A stretch of DNA of 32,896 nt from Enterococcus sp. BWB1-3 (GTDB taxonomy: Bacteria > Bacillota > Bacilli > Lactobacillales > Enterococcaceae). The notes beneath the pieces were generated by a model. That model did no database searches, was not told the origin of the DNA, and was given only the letters and a program-made list of their open reading frames with translations. The DNA lies in NCBI RefSeq assembly GCF_016745275.1, contig NZ_JADOEP010000012.1, positions 1 to 32,896 on the forward strand, in the 5' to 3' direction. The translations under genes were made by a program, and so were the position numbers. Below, piece by piece: positions 1-7,461 of the stretch (the stretch's first letter is position 1; each line of letters begins with the position of its first letter).

Positions 1-92
1 GGAGTCGTGAGTAATTGTGGTGCTAGCGGGAGACCTTTCTTCAGTGGGCCTTTCAGGCTCTGGCCGGTAATAGAGGCTTTCAGCCGCAGAGC
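1..92. other. left-edge stretch, no gene identified
   Basis: Frame 1 is open from the edge to about position 146, but that reading runs through the terminator at 93-120, so it is unlikely to be the 3' end of a gene. Frame 2 has a TGA at 8-10, then about 20 codons ending in TAA-TAG at 68-73. Short GC-rich inverted pairs (GGCC/GGCC near 48-65, GGCT/AGCC near 75-84) suggest this is the 3' part of a transcript or structured RNA that begins outside the window. I tested it against riboswitch, T-box and RNase P cores from memory and none fitted. Confidence 0.3.
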
Positions 93-120
93 AAACCTCC
101 AGTTCACACTGGAGGTTTTG
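93..120 (+). terminator. rho-independent terminator at left edge
   Basis: An 11-bp perfect stem (AAACCTCCAGT at 93-103, ACTGGAGGTTT at 108-118) with a 4-base loop TCAC is followed by a short T-rich tail. It most likely ends a transcript that enters from the left of the window. Confidence 0.75.
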
Positions 121-158
121 ATTGTGCAGAAATTTATAGTTTATTAATTTTTTCCTTC

Positions 159-295
159 GAATTCACCCATTTTTCACTAAAAACCCTATTACATCAGTGG
201 TTACATAAGCTGTTTTCTAAACAAATAGAATACGCTTCGGGAGACTGTTCGCTCAATGATTTTCTATATTGGTTTCTAAAATTTGAGGTAAATTC
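159..295 (+). repeat. 137-bp MITE-like element, copy A
   Basis: The segment begins GAATTCACC and ends GGTAAATTC, a near-perfect terminal inverted repeat. A second copy of exactly the same length, 137 bp, lies at 29702-29838 with the ends GAATTTACC/GGTAAATTC. The copies share long identical blocks, such as CACTAA.AACCCTATTA, TTTTCTAAACAAAT and GTTTCTAAAATT, and differ mainly by point changes. Equal length, short terminal inverted repeats, no coding capacity and intergenic placement next to terminators fit a miniature inverted-repeat transposable element or a similar non-autonomous repeat. No clear target-site duplication is visible. Confidence 0.75.
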
Positions 296-395
296 AAAAT
301 TTTTTCCATCTTTTATTATTTCTGGGAGTACGATAGAATAAAGGATAGTATTACAAAAAAAGGATTTTATTTGTTAAAATGAAGGGGTTTACGCA

Positions 396-2396
396 ATGGA
401 GAAAGAGTATTATATTTTGGAACCATCTTTAGCTTCTGCTGCAACAAAGCAAGAAAATATTGAAATGTGGCTGAAAGCAAAAGAAACAGATTTTTATAAA
501 GCTCAGATTGAACAGGAAAGAGATTATTGTTTTTGGTGTTATATTACTGAGACTGCGAAACAAACATCGCTGGAAAGCCATACATCAATGGCGTATACAT
601 TGAATGATCCGCAAACTTTGAATGTTGCTGCTAAAACGAATTTTATTCTGAACAAGGATGAGGTTCTCTATATTCACACATTATCTGTAGTCCGAGACGG
701 TCAAGTTATAGATAAACTGGATGATATTAATGTAAAAGTTCTGGATCATATACAGGAAGGCAATAATGGAAGTTTTTCAGATCAAAAAAATATAACGATT
801 CTTATTCGGGATCTGCATTTAAATGATGTTTTTATTATTGAGACAACGATCAAATGCAAATACAGTGAAGACAGTCTTCGTAATCAATTTTTCCGCTATA
901 GCTATTCCTATCCTGGGCCTTATTGGGCATATAGTGAATATCGGTTTCAGTTAAAAAATGAAAGCGGACAAGCCCTTGAAGGAAATTATCATTATTTTCG
1001 TGATGAATCAGGAAAGATTATCGAGAAGGAAAAAGTTGTTATTGCAGATCAGGGAACATTCGTAATTGAGGAAAAGCTGTTTAACGGAAAGGAAATAAAA
1101 GAAGGAGAGATTGAGCCATTTATTGATTTTTCCACTCAAAAAAATTTTACTGAGATTACTGAGGTATTGGCAGAACTATATCAAAAATTTTATCAGGCAG
1201 ATGTGAATACTTTTGCTGCTGAGTTAATAAAAGAATTAGAACTGCTTCCTTCTTTGGAAAATAAAATCAGATATGCTATAGACTTTGTTCAAAAGCAAAT
1301 CTATTATTTATATAATGCTTCTGAGATGGATGGACATGAGCCTCAGGCAGCAGATAGTACATTTAAAACAAAACAGGGGGATTGTAAGGCAAAGACAGTG
1401 CTTTTAAAAGTGCTTCTTGATTATTTAGGTATTCATTCCGAGATTGTGCTGGTAAATTATGAACGGGATATCTTTTTGCCGGTGTATACGCCATCTCCAT
1501 TTATTTTCAATCATGCCATTCTAAAAATATATTATGAAGATAAAATTTATTTTGTAGATGCAACGGTGGAAAATGATCAGGGGGTGCTAGGCAAACGTCG
1601 AAAAGACAGTTTTATGTATTATTTGGAAATAAAGGCAGGGACTGAGCTGCAGAAACAGATGCCTTTTCAGGAGCAGCCGCCGGTTATTGAAGAGATCATT
1701 ACCTGTAATGTAAAAGAAGATGCAGCAGATTTTAGCTTAAAAGGTACTTTGCGCGGAAGAGTTGCGAATACAACCAGAGATATGTTTAAAAACCAGACCA
1801 ATAAAGATATTATAAAGACATTTAATGGTTCAATTTATAATAACATGGCCTTGCACAACAAATATGAAGCTGAAGAGATTGATAAGTACTTCAGTGATAC
1901 ATCTATTCAGATAGTTAATGATAATAAAGAACAAAATGAAATACAGGTACTCTATAAAGCTCGTATTTCCAGCCCTTATCTAAAAGAAGGGAATAAACGC
2001 TTTTTGCATTACTGGGATCGAACTTATTTTGTGGATGACGGAGCTAAAAATTTTCATCACCGAGATTTTCCATTTTGGATTGACCGCAATTCAGTGAAAA
2101 TGGAAATTCATTTAACCACTGATTGTGCTATTGATCAGCAGGAGAAATTTACACGACAGGAATGCGATATCCAATCTGTCTGGCTGCAGCATCGGACGAC
2201 TAAAAAGATTTCTGAACATGGTGTATCTTGCTATTTAGAGTATCATCCGTATCGCAACTTAGCTATTTCAGGAAAAGAGCTGGAAGAATATATTAAAGTG
2301 AATGATCAAATTAGAAACAGCAATTTGGGTGTAGGGATTGATATTGTTGAGGATACATTTTTCAAGAAAATCAGTCGACTGTTCAAAGGGAAATAA
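396..2396 (+). CDS. DUF3857/transglutaminase-like protein, cytoplasmic
   Basis: This 666-aa protein has a transglutaminase-like core in its middle. The candidate catalytic cysteine is C330 in KTKQGDCKAKT, the histidine is H373 in FNHAILKIYY, and the aspartate is D388 in IYFVDATVEND. This is the Cys-His-Asp order of the transglutaminase/papain-like fold. The N-terminal 250 residues look like the beta-rich DUF3857 region that often precedes this core, and the C-terminal part is a second beta-rich region. No signal peptide or membrane segment is seen, so it should be cytoplasmic. Many relatives that I know of in Bacteroidetes are exported. The start ATG follows GAAGGGG. The gene is alone and ends before the nested hairpin at 2482. 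The substrate is unknown; it could be a protease, an amidase or a cross-linking enzyme. Confidence 0.75.
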   Translation: MEKEYYILEPSLASAATKQENIEMWLKAKETDFYKAQIEQERDYCFWCYITETAKQTSLESHTSMAYTLNDPQTLNVAAKTNFILNKDEVLYIHTLSVVRDGQVIDKLDDINVKVLDHIQEGNNGSFSDQKNITILIRDLHLNDVFIIETTIKCKYSEDSLRNQFFRYSYSYPGPYWAYSEYRFQLKNESGQALEGNYHYFRDESGKIIEKEKVVIADQGTFVIEEKLFNGKEIKEGEIEPFIDFSTQKNFTEITEVLAELYQKFYQADVNTFAAELIKELELLPSLENKIRYAIDFVQKQIYYLYNASEMDGHEPQAADSTFKTKQGDCKAKTVLLKVLLDYLGIHSEIVLVNYERDIFLPVYTPSPFIFNHAILKIYYEDKIYFVDATVENDQGVLGKRRKDSFMYYLEIKAGTELQKQMPFQEQPPVIEEIITCNVKEDAADFSLKGTLRGRVANTTRDMFKNQTNKDIIKTFNGSIYNNMALHNKYEAEEIDKYFSDTSIQIVNDNKEQNEIQVLYKARISSPYLKEGNKRFLHYWDRTYFVDDGAKNFHHRDFPFWIDRNSVKMEIHLTTDCAIDQQEKFTRQECDIQSVWLQHRTTKKISEHGVSCYLEYHPYRNLAISGKELEEYIKVNDQIRNSNLGVGIDIVEDTFFKKISRLFKGK

Positions 2397-2481
2397 GTCC
2401 TTTTTATTGTATTCTTTGGAATAGGCCAAGTCAGAAGAATGATTTTATATCAGAAAATAGTTTATTAAGATAAAAAAACAA

Positions 2482-2552
2482 AAAAGATCAGTTTATGTAG
2501 TTAGAGGAAAAACGAACCTCTCAGGGGGACAAACTACGTAGACTGATCTTTT
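2482..2552 (+). terminator. nested hairpin, probable terminator
   Basis: The outer 11-bp perfect stem (AAAAGATCAGT at 2482-2492, ACTGATCTTTT at 2542-2552) encloses a second stem (GTAGTT at 2497-2502 with AACTAC at 2532-2537) and an inner AGAGG/CCTCT pair. The A-run on the left and T-run on the right allow termination on both strands. It lies about 90 bases after the transglutaminase-like gene. Its three-level structure is more elaborate than the other terminators here, so a processed RNA is possible. Confidence 0.6.
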
Positions 2553-2644
2553 ATGAAATTAAAATGACGACTGCATAAGGAAGAGTATAACGACATAAAT
2601 ATGCAAAACTAAAAATGTTTGATTAGCTGTTGTATTAATACGAA

Positions 2645-2673
2645 TTGTTCAGTTTTGAGCTTTTTGGTATAAT
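2645..2673 (+). promoter_or_regulatory. extended -10 promoter
   Basis: TTGTTC at 2645-2650 and a perfect TATAAT at 2668-2673 are separated by 17 bp. TGG directly before the -10 box gives an extended -10. Transcription should begin near 2680, exactly at the base of the first hairpin of the structured segment that follows. No gene starts within 300 bases. Confidence 0.6.
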
Positions 2674-2680
2674 AAGCTAT

Positions 2681-2754
2681 GTTTTCATATTGAATTAGCT
2701 GTTTTATATGAAAACTTCCCGGCATTATTGTTTTGCAGACTAAGTAGTGTCGGG
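2681..2754 (+). ncRNA. candidate small structured RNA upstream of rgg
   Basis: Directly after the predicted start site there is a perfect 10-bp inverted repeat (GTTTTCATAT at 2681-2690, ATATGAAAAC at 2706-2715). A second stem-loop follows (CCCGGCA at 2718-2724, TGTCGGG at 2748-2754, with one G-U pair). No open frame with a ribosome binding site is present. The combination of a good promoter and two adjacent hairpins suggests a small RNA or a long structured leader of the Rgg gene. I do not recognise an RNA family and no obvious T-run terminator follows, so this is an inference. Confidence 0.3.
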
Positions 2755-2931
2755 ATTGGAAAGAGTTGTTGATTTGTATAGCAGTTTTAAACTAAAAAGT
2801 AATATGTTTTTCGTACTTTTCCAATATAAAGGTCATTTTAATTTTAAGGAAGTAACCCCTCTGTTGGTAAATGTTATCAGACATTAAAGAAACGATAAAG
2901 TACATTTGAAGCGTTTTGATAAAACCGCACT

Positions 2932-2945
2932 AAAAAGTACTTTTT
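2932..2945. promoter_or_regulatory. perfect 14-bp palindrome, candidate operator
   Basis: AAAAAGTACTTTTT is a perfect palindrome 75 bases before the rgg start. Its left half sits in ACTAAAAAGTA, and the same string with one change recurs at 2791-2801 (ACTAAAAAGTA before ATATG). Two related sites in front of a regulator gene suggest an operator, possibly for autoregulation. A-T palindromes also arise by chance in DNA this AT-rich. Confidence 0.35.
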
Positions 2946-3019
2946 GTAAGCAAAAAAGATGAAAAAGCTTATTTATTTCTTTAATGTGTGTGTTATTGAC
3001 ACGAAATGGAGGAGATTTT

Positions 3020-3943
3020 TTGGAAATTGGAGAGACATTAAGATTTATTCGAAAAAAGAAAAAGTTCACTCAACAGGAGATTTCGAAAAGCTATCTGGAT
3101 CGCACAGCTTATTCAAGAATTGAAGGAGATGAACGACCAGTTAGAATGAACGATTTAAGTGGGATTCTGGATGGTTTGTCTGTAAATGTGCATGAATTTT
3201 TTTCCTATATTATGTTTGATTACGATCAGCAATCTTTTAGAGAATTACTTCATAATTGCCTAGACCAATCCAACAATCATCACGACAAAGAAAAGCTGAT
3301 CAGTTATTTTAAAAGATTAAATAACAAGACGAATAAAAACTTAAGAGAATTTTCCAACTATTTAGCAATTAAGCACTGCTTTCAAAATTTATGGAATGAA
3401 ATCCCTCCGATTAATAAAAATGATGTTGAGATCGCTTATAGAAACGTAGCGGATAAAGATTATTATTTCCAATATGATTACGCAATAATCATGAATATTA
3501 TTCCTTATTTTTCAACTGAACGGGCTGATTCGATTATAAAGCAGGTAATTCCAATCAAAGATGAGGCTAAGAGAGACAGTACAACAAAGAATTTTGCCTA
3601 CAGTATTTTGATAAACTTAATTAATCTTAGAATTCATGACAATAATTTAAGTTCTGCAAAGGATTATCTTGAACTGGCAAAAAAGCAACCTAGTCTTTTT
3701 AGAAATTATAGTCACAGACTGGATTTAAATTATTTGGACAGTCTAATAGAATTTCTATCTAATGGAGATCCTTCTGCTTATACTAAGCTTTTAACTTTTG
3801 TAAATATGACCAGAGATATCGGAGATTATGAAAAAGCAGAGACAATGAAAGCAGAACTAAAGACATTGACACAAAAGAAATTTGATGAAAAATATAAAGA
3901 AAAGAGAACACATCTTCCAATCAACCTCATAAAAGAGGGATAA
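3020..3943 (+). CDS. Rgg/GadR/MutR-family transcriptional regulator
   Basis: Read from TTG at 3020 the protein is 307 aa, the usual size for Rgg-type regulators. Residues 1-65 are an XRE helix-turn-helix with Rgg hallmarks: IGETLRFIRKKKKFTQQEI, then RTAYSRIEGDERPVR. The rest is the helical repeat domain that in relatives dimerises and can bind a short peptide pheromone. TTG is chosen because TGGAGGA (3008-3014) sits 5 bases before it and the Rgg start motif begins there. An upstream ATG at 2984 in the same frame has no ribosome binding site. No convincing short hydrophobic peptide gene is found next to it, and the DNA downstream is decayed, so its target is unknown. It could be an orphan regulator. 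Confidence 0.85.
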   Translation: MEIGETLRFIRKKKKFTQQEISKSYLDRTAYSRIEGDERPVRMNDLSGILDGLSVNVHEFFSYIMFDYDQQSFRELLHNCLDQSNNHHDKEKLISYFKRLNNKTNKNLREFSNYLAIKHCFQNLWNEIPPINKNDVEIAYRNVADKDYYFQYDYAIIMNIIPYFSTERADSIIKQVIPIKDEAKRDSTTKNFAYSILINLINLRIHDNNLSSAKDYLELAKKQPSLFRNYSHRLDLNYLDSLIEFLSNGDPSAYTKLLTFVNMTRDIGDYEKAETMKAELKTLTQKKFDEKYKEKRTHLPINLIKEG

Positions 3944-4823
3944 TTTATAGGAAAGCAAGAAAGATACTGAGACAGCTGGAATTCTGTTTTCAGTAATTTT
4001 TATGTGTGCCCTGCATGGGTAACGACTAGTGTCTTGTTCTGAGATTATTCTTCTATAGAACGCAACTGCAAGAATCATCATGGTCAAGTATTTAGGCAGT
4101 GGACTTCAAGCAAATCGTCTGTGAAAAATGGCTGCTCGACTCCATCGCTGAATCGAATCCAATCAGCTGTAATTAGTCTTGTAAAACAGCTCTGATTCCC
4201 GATTTTCCTTTGACACTGCGGAGATTTTTGACCAGTCGATCTTTTTGCTTTTCATTGACTAAAATGTAACTCCTATTATTTCTTGCTAGGAAAACTTTCT
4301 CTTACCAGACTGTACTTATTTAACAGTAATAGAGCGGGTCAATGTCCGGACAAGATAATAGGCGGTGAAAGTCTGCTACAGGTTTGGCAGTAGGAGCTGT
4401 TGGATGGCAAGGCGACAATCGTGATGTTGTGGCTGAAGCAGGTCGGATGAGTCTGCATAACAAGACAAAATCTACTACTGATCGAAACCCATACAGTAAA
4501 TTCAGCAGTTGCAATGAAAGAGAATTTCCTCTGGTAATTGTCCAGTATACTAAAATTGAAGTACCTCCGATGAACGGTTTAGTAAGAAGTATTTGTCTAA
4601 ACGGAAGAAGCAGACGATTTAAGCTATGAGTATTAGTATAATGAACACAAAAAGTTTTTTATCTGGGAATTGAAAATATTTGGACAAAAATTCACACTGG
4701 AATTCCTATGGTTTGTCAGCTTTTTAAATTACTTGATATCTATGAGGAGTAAGGCTCAGCGATAGTTGTGTATAGATGAAGAGGGTTTATGGAATAGTAT
4801 GAAAACTTGAAAAGGATAGGGCT
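3944..4823. other. 880-bp region of decayed sequence, no intact gene
   Basis: No intact gene is supported. The longest plus-strand frame, 4384-4629 (81 codons), includes LAVGAVGWQGDNRDVVAEAG, which reads like protein sequence. It has no ribosome binding site and I recognise no family, so it may be a remnant. On the minus strand 4170-4265 reads VNEKQKDRLVKNLRSVKG before stops. A TATAAT preceded by ATTAG lies at 4636-4641, without a good -35 box. The stretch separates the rgg gene from the acetyltransferase and looks like a site of past gene loss. Confidence 0.5.
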
Positions 4824-5309
4824 ATGGGGATTCAATTAACATTAATCACAAATAAAGAACAGCTTAGTGAAGTACAAAACATATACCAAAAATCGTTTAG
4901 TGAACTGCTTGAGAAATATCAGGACGTAGAGACCAATCCGGCAATGGAAGAATTGGATAGTCTAAAAAGTAAATTTTTGCGTTCGAACACTTCGTTTTTC
5001 TTTATAGAATATACTGGCAAAAAAATTGGCGTTATCCGCGTATTGGTGGAACAGCCAATTGGACGTATTGCACCCATTGCGATACTACCGGAAGCGCAGG
5101 GACATGGTTTGGGCTATATGTCGATGCTGAAAGTAGAAAAACAGTTTCCAGAGGTGACCTGCTGGCAGCTGGACACGATTAAGCAGGAAGAAAAACTCAT
5201 CTGTCTTTATGAAAAATTGGGCTATGCTCAAACAGGATTAGAAGTAAAAGTAACAGACAAGATGGATATCGTCTATATGGAGAAAAACATTTCTGTTCTT
5301 GGAATGTGA
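4824..5309 (+). CDS. GNAT-family N-acetyltransferase
   Basis: At 161 aa this is a typical single-domain GNAT protein. Motif A, which binds the pyrophosphate of acetyl-CoA, is visible as IAILPEAQGHGLGYMSMLKV (about residues 89-108), with the QxxGxG loop QGHGLG. The later segment KLICLYEKLGYAQTG is the usual C-terminal motif B (LYEKLGF-like). Its acceptor substrate cannot be told from sequence; small amines, amino acids and ribosomal protein N termini are all used by the family. ATG follows AAAGGATAGGG. The gene is monocistronic as far as can be seen, because the next gene has its own promoter. Confidence 0.85.
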   Translation: MGIQLTLITNKEQLSEVQNIYQKSFSELLEKYQDVETNPAMEELDSLKSKFLRSNTSFFFIEYTGKKIGVIRVLVEQPIGRIAPIAILPEAQGHGLGYMSMLKVEKQFPEVTCWQLDTIKQEEKLICLYEKLGYAQTGLEVKVTDKMDIVYMEKNISVLGM

Positions 5310-5372
5310 AGTAGCATTTTCAGACAATTATCTTCGACCTGAACCAAAAGTCAATACATAAAGACTCTTCTA

Positions 5373-5401
5373 TTGACTCTTTTTCAGAAAATGACTATAG
5401 T
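5373..5401 (+). promoter_or_regulatory. sigma-A promoter of the prenyltransferase gene
   Basis: TTGACT (5373-5378) and TATAGT (5396-5401) are separated by exactly 17 bp. The predicted start is near 5408, leaving a 30-base leader before the ATG at 5438. Confidence 0.75.
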
Positions 5402-5437
5402 CAGTAAGTACGAAAAAAATTAGAAATTAGGGATAGA

Positions 5438-6337
5438 ATGAGTGGAAAGATTTTATGGGAGTTAGGAGAAATTTATACAGCGCCATTAAATTTCTTTCTG
5501 ATTCTGTTGGGTATGTCGTTTGCAAAAGTAGAATATGGTGTTTTTTATAATTGGCGAGTTTTGGTTTTTACGATTACATTATTGTTTATTCATATCGCAG
5601 TCAATATTTTTAATAACTACATGGACTATCAAAATGCAGAGGATTTGAAGTATAAAGAAGTGACGAATATTATTGGCAGAGAACACCTATCACTTAAAAC
5701 GGTTCGTTCTTCGTTCTTATTGATCCTGCTTTTATCTTTTTTTACAGGGGCATTTTTGACTTGGCATTCAGATATTTTTGTTTTTATTTTAGGAGTCTTT
5801 GGATATTATGTAGGACTGGGGTATTCAACCGGAAAGCATCCGATAAACAGTCTGCCGATTGCAGAAAGCATTCCCGCCCTTTTAAGCGGGTATATGATTC
5901 CAATGATGAGTGCATACTTAACAAGCTTTCAGTATCAGCAGGAATCAAAGGGCTTTTTATTAAAGACATTTATCGTCTGCATGCCTATGGTTTTCTGTAT
6001 GTTTAATAATTTACTGGCGAATAATACCTGTGATTTGGAAGAAGATATTAAAAATAATCGAAAAACGCTTGTTTATTATATAGGGAAAAAGACGAGTGTT
6101 CGTTTGTTGCTTGTATTAACGGCAGTGCAGGCTGTTTCTATTGCAGCTTCAGTTTATTTGAAATTAGCTTCTCCGTTTCTGCTTCTTTCATTACTATTTT
6201 TACCAGTCATTTTCTTTATGTTGAGGCCTTATGTAAAACGACAAATCAAAAAAGAAACATTCCCAATTGTTTTGAAGGCCATGTCTTTGATGATGGTTGG
6301 TTATCCGTTAATTTATTTAATCACAGCATTTTTATAG
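5438..6337 (+). CDS. UbiA-family prenyltransferase, MenA-like
   Basis: This 299-aa integral membrane protein has about eight hydrophobic segments. The first aspartate-rich motif is NIFNNYMDYQNAED (about residues 56-69) and the second is CDLEEDIKNNRKTL (about 198-211). These are the Mg2+-prenyl-diphosphate binding motifs of the UbiA superfamily. The RKTL ending resembles MenA, which prenylates 1,4-dihydroxy-2-naphthoate to demethylmenaquinone. No other menaquinone gene lies in the window, so MenA is a family-level guess and another aromatic prenyltransferase is possible. ATG follows a weak AGGGAT site. No hairpin terminator is visible afterwards. Confidence 0.8.
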   Translation: MSGKILWELGEIYTAPLNFFLILLGMSFAKVEYGVFYNWRVLVFTITLLFIHIAVNIFNNYMDYQNAEDLKYKEVTNIIGREHLSLKTVRSSFLLILLLSFFTGAFLTWHSDIFVFILGVFGYYVGLGYSTGKHPINSLPIAESIPALLSGYMIPMMSAYLTSFQYQQESKGFLLKTFIVCMPMVFCMFNNLLANNTCDLEEDIKNNRKTLVYYIGKKTSVRLLLVLTAVQAVSIAASVYLKLASPFLLLSLLFLPVIFFMLRPYVKRQIKKETFPIVLKAMSLMMVGYPLIYLITAFL

Positions 6338-6642
6338 TAAGTTTCGATTAGTATTAAAATTTAAATAAAGTTCAAGAGGCGGTCGGTACAAAAGCGATCA
6401 GCTCCGAGAATTAAGAAGGAATATCCAAAAATTGTCAAGGAACACTATTCATAGAATGAATAGCTGTGAATAGATACCTTCATGGAGCTTCTTATATTTT
6501 CAGAATCGTTCGGCTTAATTCCGAAGGAGTTACTTTTGTACCGCCGTTTATTCGGGGTTAGATATGAAGAGCGTTTGAAACTTTATTTTTGTCTTGCTCT
6601 CTTCTTGTTGCTTCTATGTAAAATCTGCAACAGCAATTTTTT

Positions 6643-6886
6643 TTATAAGCGTAGATTGATTGAATGACCATCAAGAAAATCATAAAAGTACTGATAGGCT
6701 TTGTTAGTATTTGTTGTGATTCTTTTATGAATATAACCATCATTTTCAGCATACTCAATTTCCTATTGCCCCTTTTCAAAAATACTCTGAATAAAATGAT
6801 TTATTTCATTATTTGATAATGTAAAAAAATTGAAATTATCCAGAGTATGCTCCTCAAACACATAATCCAATGTTTTTTATTGACAT
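6643..6886 (-). pseudogene. degenerate small gene of unknown family
   Basis: Read on the minus strand, ATG at 6886-6884 gives MSIKNIGLCV then a stop. A one-base frame change continues into a coherent reading that includes FEEHTLDNFNFFTLSNNEI, an in-frame TAG after FEKGQ, then EIEYAENDGYIHKRITTN and YQYFYDFLDGHSINL to a TAA at 6643. The combined product would be about 80 aa, acidic and hydrophilic. One frameshift plus one stop inside an otherwise protein-like sequence points to a decaying gene. I do not recognise the family; small immunity-type proteins have similar size and composition, but that is only an impression. Confidence 0.5.
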
Positions 6887-7142
6887 TATGGAAATAGTCT
6901 CTTCCTTAAATGGATTGTAATTCATGTGATAGGGAAAAGTAAAAGTAGTTTTAATTCTCTTTTTTATTATGATAATTTGAAGTATATTCACTTAAAACCC
7001 CAAAAATACTTGACATACAAGGATTCATCCCCTGCTTTTCTCCACCTTATAATAATTTATTTAATAGGTTGTCTTAGGTCGCAAAGCGATCACCTATCTT
7101 TAATTTGGAGCCGCTGTTCATTTATATTGGTACATGTTTTAT

Positions 7143-7260
7143 GGTCATGTAAGAACTTGCTTCTACGAATGCTTGTCACCTATCCAGTAGTCTTATATGT
7201 AAGACTACTGGATAGATGCACATTTCTTGGATTAGAAGCATAACTTAGGTTTAATCCGGT
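7143..7260 (+). repeat. dispersed repeat block, copy 1 (with hairpin insert)
   Basis: GGTCATGTAAGAACTTGC at 7143-7160 with TTCTACGAATG, and TTCTTGGATTAGAAGCATAA starting at 7224, match the left unit and the right flank of the array at 8745-8970 with few changes. Here only one partial unit is present, and the space between the shared flanks holds the perfect hairpin at 7180-7215. The block is non-coding. Confidence 0.65.
7180..7215. repeat. perfect 16-bp inverted repeat
   Basis: CTATCCAGTAGTCTTA (7180-7195) and its exact reverse complement (7200-7215) flank a 4-base loop TATG. There is no T-run on either side, so it is not an ordinary terminator. It sits inside the dispersed repeat block, between segments that the second copy at 8745-8970 also has. 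Confidence 0.85.
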
Positions 7261-7461
7261 TAATATGCTAGCATTATTTTGTCAGAAAGATTAAGGTTAG
7301 GCGGATAAATTTTTAGCAGGATAATCAAACAGCTTGTTTTTAGAAACTTTTTTTAATGGAAACGATGAATTTTTGTGTTCTCTAGGCAGCAGCCCATATC
7401 TTTTAATTGACAATTTATGATAGGATAAGGAAAAGTATTAATGGATATGGAGGCATCAGTA

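Larger units (their letters stand above)
6338..7461. other. 1.1-kb intergenic region with remnants and repeats
   Basis: This stretch holds no intact gene. From left to right it contains a possible plus-strand fragment around 6370-6560 (for example SYIFRIVRLNSEGVTFVPPF), the minus-strand pseudogene at 6643-6886, and a repeat block at 7143-7260 interrupted by a perfect hairpin. The longer plus-strand frame at 6926-7243 has no Shine-Dalgarno sequence and runs straight through the repeat block, so I do not call it. Confidence 0.55.

Noticed and set aside
1-120. T-box, cobalamin or glycine riboswitch at the left edge
   Set aside because: GTGGTGCTAGCGGGA only loosely resembles a T-box core and lies too far from the terminator. 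No other riboswitch core fits.
2959-3125. Short hydrophobic peptide starting MKKLIYFFNVCVID
   Set aside because: The N terminus resembles Rgg partner peptides, but the frame continues for over 50 codons inside the rgg gene and has no ribosome binding site.
7180-7215. Rho-independent terminator
   Set aside because: The stem is perfect but no T-run follows on either strand.
6926-7243. 105-codon plus-strand frame
   Set aside because: It crosses the dispersed repeat and the perfect hairpin, lacks a ribosome binding site and has low-quality composition.
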